From positions 186,001 to 250,000 of the forward strand of contig JAIUPL010000005.1 in assembly GCA_020160935.1 (NCBI GenBank): DNA of 64,000 nt, written 5' to 3'. This document shows, in pieces, positions 58,501 to 64,000 of the stretch. Under the pieces are notes generated by a model. It did not search any database. It had not been told where the DNA came from and saw only the letters and a list, made by a program, of their open reading frames with translations. The first letter of the stretch is position 1. Every line of letters begins with the position of its first letter. A program made the position numbers and the translations under genes. The stretch is from Bacteroidota bacterium. Lineage in GTDB: Bacteria; Bacteroidota; Bacteroidia; Chitinophagales; Saprospiraceae.

Positions 58501-61271
58501 TCACATTCCCGCCGCCTGTTTACCATTTTTCGCCACCCGGGCCCGATGCGCAGGGAAAGGCTTCGCTTCGTGTACAGTACTACAAAAAAGACAGCGTGTT
58601 GCTCGGTTATGCTGTGCGCAATGATTCTTTGTGTCGCCTGTATCGCCCCGAAAACTATGTTTCGAATGACTTGCCGCCGGGCCGTTATCGGGTGACGCTG
58701 TACACCTCGCGCGGTGCGCTGTGCGAGCAGGAAGTGGAATTAAAACGGGATACCTTGCTATGCATTAATTTTTCCGGGCGGCCGTTTCGTCCTTGCACGG
58801 CGGAAGAGCGCTTTGAGCGGGTATTCAAATTTTTATTGGTGAAAACCCCTTCTGTTTCTACAACACAGCCCTTGCGCAACAACTACCAACAATTGTCGGG
58901 ATATGGCTCCGTTTTGCAAGGCCGCATAACGGATAGTTCGGGTGAGGAACTGATCGGCGCTTCCGTTTATATTTATCAGAATGGCGTTTTGATAAGAGGC
59001 GCGGTTACAGACGTAAATGGCAATTATCGCATCCAATTACCCCCGGGCTTGTACACAGTGTCCGTTTCATACACGGGTTACAACACGCGCAGTTTGCCCG
59101 ACATGGTGCTACCTGGAGGGGCTTCCAGCAACATGGATGTGATGCTGGAAGACGGTGGCGCGTTGCAAGAGGTCGTGGTATCTGCGGGTAGTGTTTCTAC
59201 ACGTTCATGGGCTTCCGCCACGCTTGCCGGGAAAGTCAGCGGCATTTCCAGCATCGACGGCGGTGCCATCAATATAAGAGGCTACAGGAGCCCTGGAACG
59301 GTCTACTACATCGACGGCATTCGGGTGCCACCTGCACCGCCGCCGGTGCAGGATGTGGAGGCATTTGCCGCGCCTGTGGAGGTACGCAGTGCTTTCCGCG
59401 ACCACGCTTACTGGCAACCTCGCCTGCAAACGGATGCACAGGGAACGGCCGTTTTTCAGGCGCGTTTTCCCGACGACCTGACCACCTGGGAAGCCTTTGC
59501 TGTGGCTGCCGACACCCGAAAGCGGGCCGGAACGGGCACCACGATGACCAGGTCGTTCAAACCCGTGACCGCACAGTTGACCACGCCGAGGTTTGCCGTT
59601 GCCGGCGATCAGTTTGAAGCCTCGGGCAGAATCGTGCAGCGTGGAAAAGACTCCGTGTCGGTAACTACCCGTTTTTTACTCAACAAACAGGTGACCGACA
59701 CGCACCAATGGCGCGTACTGGAAGGTATGGCCGAGTATTTTCCGGTAAACATTCCGACCGGCCCAGATTCCGTCACCTTTACCTACGAAATGGTAAGCGG
59801 CCGGAATACGGATGGCGAACAACGCAGCATACCCGTTTTGCCGGTAGGCACTGTTACGACAGAAGGGCAGTTCTGGGTGCTGGAAAATGATACCACTTTG
59901 TTGCTTTCCTATCCTGCCGGAGCGGGTGCAGTGACCCTACATGCAGAAAACAACCCCATCGAACTTATGCTGGCGGATGTGGATTATTTATACACCTATC
60001 CCTACGGCTGCAACGAACATACGTCCAGCCGCCTGATTGCCCTGCTGCATTTGAAAAAACTGAAGGCCATACGCAAACAGCCGTTCACCCACGAAAAAGA
60101 TATTCAGGCTTGCCTGAAACGCCTTGCCAATGCCCAATTGCCAAATGGTACCTGGGGTTGGTGGGCAGAGGGCAGTACCAACGACTGGATGACAAAATAT
60201 GTGACCGGCGCACTGTGGGCAGCCAAACAGGCGGGCTACACTGTGCAAGGCCTCGATCGCGCACTCTCGGCGCTTCGCTTGCGCTTGCCGGCCATGAATC
60301 CGTACGATCAATGCGCAACGCTGACCTTGCTGCGGCAGTGCGAGGTCAATATCGACTGTTTGCCTTATTTGATTTTTTATGATACGCTGAAAAAGCCGAG
60401 CCTTGCAAATCGTTTGAACGCCATGAAAATCAATCAGTTGTGCGGAAATAAGGTGCAGAAAGATTCTCTGGTCGCATACATGCACCGCACCACAATGGGC
60501 GGCCTGTATTTCGGCAAGGGTGAAACGGACTGGTACAATCGCCGGGCCGTGCAGACGATTCAGGCTTATGATATTGCGCTGGCAGCAGGCTGGAATGATA
60601 TTGCCCGGGGCATAGAACGCTATTGGCTGCAAAGCCGACCTGTGCGCCGCAATACAATCGAAACGGCCCAGATACTGGAGCGACTCTTGCCTGCACTGCT
60701 GGCCGGTCAGGATACCTTGCGGCCCTCGCGCTTGCATATCAATGAGAAAACGTTGAAACTGTTTCCGGTTACTGAAAGGATCGACCCCGCGCAGGGAGCC
60801 ACGGTGTCGGTGACAAAAACAGGCAGTGGTCCGGTGTTTTTTACGGCCTATCGCCAGTTTCAGGAAACGGCGCCTGCTGCGCGCAGCGACCTGTTTGAGG
60901 TGTCGAGCCGACTGTTGCTGGCCAATGGTACGCCGGCCACGCAACTGAAATATGGCGAATCGGCCATGCTGGAAGTGCGCGTTGAGGTGAAAGAAGCCGC
61001 CGACTATGTGATGATCGAGGTGCCCATTCCTGCAGGTTGTGGCTACGGGCCCAAGATGCAGCCAGGTGGGCCGGAGGTACACCGCGAATATTTTAAAGAC
61101 AAAACCGCCATTTTCTGCGAGCGGCTTCCGGTAGGTAAATACGTTTTTCAGGTACTGTTGGAACCTCGTTTTACGGGGCGTTTCACGCTCAATCCGGTGC
61201 GGGTGGAGCAGATGTATTTCCCGGTATTTTATGGGAGAAATGAGGTGAAAAAGGTGGAAATAGATCGATAA
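55509..61271 (+). CDS. Alpha-2-macroglobulin-like giant protein with TonB-plug-like insertion
   Basis: This 1920-residue exported protein has signal peptide MKKPTLFILLFLLLSCSLFA. Macroglobulin-type beta domains occupy about 200-1100, including an MG2-like segment AFSQPKYRPGDSLHVKAWVA near 235. At about 1130-1275 an inserted CarboxypepD-regulatory domain (LQGRITDSSGEELIGASVYI) is followed by a plug-like stretch (INIRGYRSPGTVYYIDGIRV). The A2M region then resumes (FPDDLTTWEAFAVAADTRKR). The thioester site reads YPYGCNEHTSS, with Cys1501 but His1504 in place of the Gln needed to form the thioester. A helical thioester-domain-like part and a final receptor-binding-like domain follow. It is likely an outer-membrane or periplasmic protease trap or structural protein without a covalent trap. 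Confidence 0.88.
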   Translation: MKKPTLFILLFLLLSCSLFAQNTNSFGRFSEYYQLSPREAHSILVDQAPFDSSWLHSPVGMSDTMPVQRLPFGYYLAVSARTEGIDIEVITRAPVQMTVFPSRRRSLEFVLTDTLGRRISDAKASIQGKKIRFDTRMQVYRIPRPRQGRMLQIKTGGHTWYYEIDVNDPEDLRQYRWERFTAHPVGRVLGLSWLYVKDIPRFPRQLIQKIRYHNFNNYRRQAKWDKKEAWNGYVAFSQPKYRPGDSLHVKAWVADYKGKPWNKPVELKVYSTYTGKVTINRILQPSSPGVFTWQTRLNDSMEIDRPYNFFFSNPHPRKRGWFHQYRTSAGSVTGSMYYEDYVLDEVKYSFTQDKSEYAQGDSVVFHISGKDATGQALNDGRYSLVVKSVSTAYFYSEKVAIPDTIWQSSGPLQASGTLDLRLPDRFLPNAQCNMTAMLYATNSAGELQQLNLSFLVDQRSIPLKPLKVWIDRGWLYADWKGQPSAGKQVKLQEFTNEDTPRTSFIVLPYRVPVRQDVRMYQFMADNESISLSPDDSRYGGHRVSELAFRAGDTAVFTLVNPHRIPVQYRIRRGKEEWERGVLTDSTLELRYPQADKYDWGAYYTFMWGGQDRQLDNTIPLYKNRLDVTIDQPETITPGEQVQVKVQVKDYRDRPVAGADLTAGAFNALFKGSKPYNAPSISYSQRRTPPENPFQIARLECSGFSQPVSDHWYKRLHLDTIPYYQMRHTGATGNAPATYLLATDIYPRAFQNASFPGADTLLPGLPAPTDSLYFQKPQVAPFVVDQLNAQPIYLIWLNRQLVYYHGATDNAPYSFIAEPGYNFLKIRTRMGEYSIDSIYLEKGKKYTIALSQSGWKAKWEPVPSPGNTWAHARVRLDARPDSLEVFERRVVQQSMLLLRNQYSNANLFFWQDAGSVHALKSNYNQVQIVGPFSPGYLINGVLPGGVLCQFPFEYGYEYEVMEHRERLYDTQWMKHSAGRLPRKLPVRSMFDWALGRHHVTFPPPVYHFSPPGPDAQGKASLRVQYYKKDSVLLGYAVRNDSLCRLYRPENYVSNDLPPGRYRVTLYTSRGALCEQEVELKRDTLLCINFSGRPFRPCTAEERFERVFKFLLVKTPSVSTTQPLRNNYQQLSGYGSVLQGRITDSSGEELIGASVYIYQNGVLIRGAVTDVNGNYRIQLPPGLYTVSVSYTGYNTRSLPDMVLPGGASSNMDVMLEDGGALQEVVVSAGSVSTRSWASATLAGKVSGISSIDGGAINIRGYRSPGTVYYIDGIRVPPAPPPVQDVEAFAAPVEVRSAFRDHAYWQPRLQTDAQGTAVFQARFPDDLTTWEAFAVAADTRKRAGTGTTMTRSFKPVTAQLTTPRFAVAGDQFEASGRIVQRGKDSVSVTTRFLLNKQVTDTHQWRVLEGMAEYFPVNIPTGPDSVTFTYEMVSGRNTDGEQRSIPVLPVGTVTTEGQFWVLENDTTLLLSYPAGAGAVTLHAENNPIELMLADVDYLYTYPYGCNEHTSSRLIALLHLKKLKAIRKQPFTHEKDIQACLKRLANAQLPNGTWGWWAEGSTNDWMTKYVTGALWAAKQAGYTVQGLDRALSALRLRLPAMNPYDQCATLTLLRQCEVNIDCLPYLIFYDTLKKPSLANRLNAMKINQLCGNKVQKDSLVAYMHRTTMGGLYFGKGETDWYNRRAVQTIQAYDIALAAGWNDIARGIERYWLQSRPVRRNTIETAQILERLLPALLAGQDTLRPSRLHINEKTLKLFPVTERIDPAQGATVSVTKTGSGPVFFTAYRQFQETAPAARSDLFEVSSRLLLANGTPATQLKYGESAMLEVRVEVKEAADYVMIEVPIPAGCGYGPKMQPGGPEVHREYFKDKTAIFCERLPVGKYVFQVLLEPRFTGRFTLNPVRVEQMYFPVFYGRNEVKKVEIDR

Positions 61272-61307
61272 TTATAAACCACTTCTATAAACGCAATCAC
61301 GATTTTT

Positions 61308-62465
61308 ATGAAAAAAACATTCTTTTTCTTCTTGTTAAGTATGCTTTTCGGGATTTCTTCCGGCTATTCGCAAGGGTACAATGTTGTCAACGGATTCCTG
61401 GTACTCAACAACGGCGACACCCTGCGCGGGTCGTTGAAAGAACGTGCCAACCTTGGCAACACAGTGTCGATTCAAACAAATGGCGCGGCGGGTTTTAGCG
61501 ATTTTACCATCGATCAGGTGCGGGCCATTTCCTATGAAAATGGCTCTTACTTCAAGCCCATGCCCAGCGAAGGTCGTTTTTTGCTTTGCCTGGTGGAAGG
61601 CCCGATGGATTTGTATAAATTTCAGGATTATTACTTCGTTCAAAAAAAAGGAGAAGCGCCGGTCAAACTGGATAAAGTGAGTGCCAAAGAGGCGGCTTCC
61701 AATAAAGGCAGGGAAGACCAGCGGTTTCGGGCCCTGCTGAAATACCTCATGTCGGATTGCCCGAAAGTGCAGCAACAAGCCGAAAATGTCGAATTTGGTG
61801 ACTATGCACTTATCCGTCTGATAGAGAAATACAACGCCTGCAAAGACCCTGCATTCAAGTCGACCAGTCATCGTAAGTCACTCAAATTGACCGTCCACAA
61901 AGGCATCCGTGGCGGGGTCGCTTTTCACCATTCCCGCCTCAACGATCAGAATAATTCACTGGCCAGTGGTGGCCGTACCGTCGACCTCAGCGCCCAGACA
62001 ACTTTTTCAGCAGGTATCTGGCTTAACCTGGCTTTTCGCAACCAATTGTCTTTTCAACCTGAATTGTTGTTTATTCGGAAAAAGGGTTCATTCAGCGGTA
62101 AAATCTCCGGGATTTACGATCTTTCCTATGATGTAGATCAAACCTGGTTACAACTGCCCCTGTGTGTGTACTATACTTTCCCACTGGGAAAAACGCGCCC
62201 GTTCCTGTCTGCCGGGTTGCCCTTCGGGTGGGCCATGAAAAGCGAAGGCAGCAAAAATTTTATCGGAAACATCAACCCGATTCCGCTCAAAAACTGGGAA
62301 TATGGAATTCGTGGCAGCGCCGGATTGGAATTCAAAATGACGCCCAAACGCTCTTTTTACCTGGAATACTTGTACGAAAGCACCTACGTGGGATTTAAAA
62401 TTTACGGCCCGGCCGGCCACGTCAAGAATTTTACACACCATGTGTCGGCGAGGGTATCTTTTTAG
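61308..62465 (+). CDS. Outer-membrane beta-barrel protein (PorT-like)
   Basis: This 385-residue protein has a signal peptide (about 22 residues). The N-terminal half, about 25-185, is not a barrel (VNGFLVLNNGDTLRGSLKE, YKFQDYYFVQKKGEAPVKL). The C-terminal half, about 190-385, is a small beta-barrel (FRNQLSFQPELLFIRKKGSF, LQLPLCVYYTFPLG, SFYLEYLYESTYVGFKIYGP) ending in Phe. This layout is common for outer_membrane_beta-barrel proteins of Bacteroidota whose role is unknown. It starts 36 bp after the A2M-like gene and may be in the same operon. Its stop is followed at once by palindrome 13. Confidence 0.83.
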   Translation: MKKTFFFFLLSMLFGISSGYSQGYNVVNGFLVLNNGDTLRGSLKERANLGNTVSIQTNGAAGFSDFTIDQVRAISYENGSYFKPMPSEGRFLLCLVEGPMDLYKFQDYYFVQKKGEAPVKLDKVSAKEAASNKGREDQRFRALLKYLMSDCPKVQQQAENVEFGDYALIRLIEKYNACKDPAFKSTSHRKSLKLTVHKGIRGGVAFHHSRLNDQNNSLASGGRTVDLSAQTTFSAGIWLNLAFRNQLSFQPELLFIRKKGSFSGKISGIYDLSYDVDQTWLQLPLCVYYTFPLGKTRPFLSAGLPFGWAMKSEGSKNFIGNINPIPLKNWEYGIRGSAGLEFKMTPKRSFYLEYLYESTYVGFKIYGPAGHVKNFTHHVSARVSF

Positions 62466-62753
<288 letters not shown>

Positions 62754-62760
<7 letters not shown>

Positions 62761-63776
62761 CTATTTCCCGTCATCATTTTCGACTGCCTAAACACCCCGT
62801 TATCATTCTTCACCACCAGTTGATATGCATAGGAGGCTTGTGCGAGCCCGAGGCTGCTCAGGTTGATCGGCACCTTGTATTGCCCGGGCGACAGGCGGCC
62901 TTGCGGCAGGCTGGCCACTTTTTTACCCTGTAAATCCCAGATGTCGATTTCCACATCGGAAGCGTTGTGCAGGGTGAAAGGAATGGTGGTGTCGCCTGCG
63001 TAGGGATTGGGGAAATTTTGGCCCAGGGAGAACTGTCCGCCTGTTTTGGGTTCCAGACTGCCCAGCCCGGTAGTGCCCGAGCCATTTACAGTTACCTCCA
63101 GGTAGGCATCGTATCCGCCCGAGGCATTGGCCGTGAGTGTTGCCAGTTGGAAGGAATAACCATCTGAGAAGATATTGTCCTGGTTGAAACCGAGCGGGTC
63201 AGCGCCTTTGGTATACAGGGCCGAATTAGCGGCATAAATCGCATTTTTTTCCGCAATCGGAAACGTCAATTGCGAAATAGCGGCATATACCGAACTTACA
63301 TACACCTGAAAGTGGATGTGGCAAATACGGCCGGTATACCAGCCCGGGAAGATGGTGACGAAATTGACCTCCCCATTGGCATCCGTAATCTGGTAGCCGC
63401 GCAGATAAGTCAGTCCAGCCTGGCCCTGGTTGTTTTGCTGGCTGTAACCCGAGTACAGCCCGTCTTTGTCGCAATGCCAGATGTTGACGCGCACATTGGG
63501 CATGGGGGCGCAATTGCTGAGCCCGAAAATTTTCAGTTTCAGGTTCAGGGGCACCCCTGTTTTGTTTTCCCGGATATCCTGGCGGAAAAACACCGTATTT
63601 TCCGTCAGATCGAGGGGAAAAGGGCCGGCCGTTTCGCTCGGAATAAGCGCGCAGTTGGGAGGGAGTGCTCCCCGTTGTTTCTGGTGAATGTTGCGCACGG
63701 TTTGTGCGGTTTCTGCGGGCAGCATGGTCGACATCCCGGCCAGGCCAATGCCTTTGAGAAAGTCTTTTCTATTCAT
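62754..63776 (-). CDS. Secreted intradiol ring-cleavage dioxygenase-like protein with T9SS sorting domain
   Basis: This 340-residue protein starts MNRKDFLKGIGLAGMSTMLP, a Tat-like or Sec-like signal with an Arg-Lys pair. The dioxygenase domain (about 40-230) has NVRVNIWHCDKDGLYSGYS and FPGWYTGRICHIHFQVY. The latter holds the Tyr and two His expected to bind Fe(III); the first Tyr ligand is in GLYSGY. The family opens catechol rings between the hydroxyls. The last 85 residues are a type IX sorting domain (FSLGQNFPNPYAGDTTIPF, ASYAYQLVVKNDNGVFRQSKM). The last codons lie at the edge of palindrome 13, and the stop codon is one of its GGGTGAGAG words. Confidence 0.9.
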
Positions 63777-64000
63777 AACTATGCAAGGGTTGGAGTGAAA
63801 TAAATAAATACGGGCAATCGCAATGCAGGGTTGCGCCAGCGCCGTGTATCCACCTTACAATAAAATTTATGTTGCGTTAAATGCTTGAAAGAGAAATAGT
63901 TGCAATAATGTTATTGTTTATTTTTGAAAAAAACAAGCGTCCTGAAAACCGAATTCAGTGTACCTGCCGTAAGTGTGTGTGTCCCGGAAAACAAATTTTT
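63777..64000. other. Intergenic end region
   Basis: This 224-bp stretch lies upstream of the dioxygenase gene. It is AT-rich and must hold that gene's promoter on the minus strand. I see no gene, terminator or word repeat in it. Confidence 0.5.

Overview
The window looks like chromosomal DNA of a Bacteroidota bacterium, most likely a free-living environmental member of the Saprospiria or a relative; the class is inference. The reasons are type IX secretion (T9SS) C-terminal sorting domains on four secreted proteins, TAnnTTTG-type promoter boxes, PD40/TPR envelope proteins, a CarboxypepD-regulatory/plug outer-membrane protein, and moderate GC. No rRNA, tRNA, CRISPR array or transposase gene was seen.

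Left end (1-8.8 kb, all minus strand): a class II lanthipeptide gene cluster. In transcription order it has a small secreted protein, a large TonB-receptor-like outer-membrane protein, three paralogous precursor peptides (each a 39-residue leader ending in Gly-Gly and a 31-33-residue core), a strong hairpin, an ABC ATPase and permease that look like a LanFE immunity pump, a secreted protein of unknown role, and a LanM synthetase that runs off the window after 771 residues. All dehydratase catalytic residues known from CylM are present. All three cores carry a (T/S)xSxEC motif like the lipid II-binding ring of the lacticin 481 and mersacidin families. I regard this as the main discovery of the window.

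9.1-31.4 kb: a tandem pair of unrecognised 506-residue proteins, then a ChbG/YdjC-type deacetylase, MarC, a UbiA prenyltransferase, PurN, two PorE-like TPR/PD40/SPOR envelope proteins, a T9SS-exported subtilase, RpiB, an M28 peptidase, a YfgM-like TPR protein, a RibF-glycosyltransferase fusion, an RluA-type pseudouridine synthase and a GH42 beta-galactosidase.

32-45.4 kb: housekeeping genes (ffh, mutS with an M20 amidohydrolase, a DUF1573 protein, queD) and a minus-strand aromatic-catabolism block (paaABC, hmgA, hpd). A stand-alone 2Fe-2S ferredoxin that resembles only the ferredoxin domain of PaaE is divergent from paaA.

45.5-64 kb: secreted T9SS cargo (a five-fold DUF4397 repeat protein, an Omp28-like protein, an intradiol dioxygenase), TerC, a DnaQ-like exonuclease, an MbnP-MbnP-MbnH-like operon, and a 1920-residue alpha-2-macroglobulin-like protein with a TonB-plug-like insertion.

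Across the window, 13 intergenic spacers are filled by low-complexity palindromes built from 5-9-nt words, mostly about 7 nt. Some have perfect arms of 51-65 bp. They occur between convergent, divergent and co-directional genes, and their arms often supply or touch the stop codons of flanking genes. Two pairs of loci share the same central core sequence, which suggests families of related elements.
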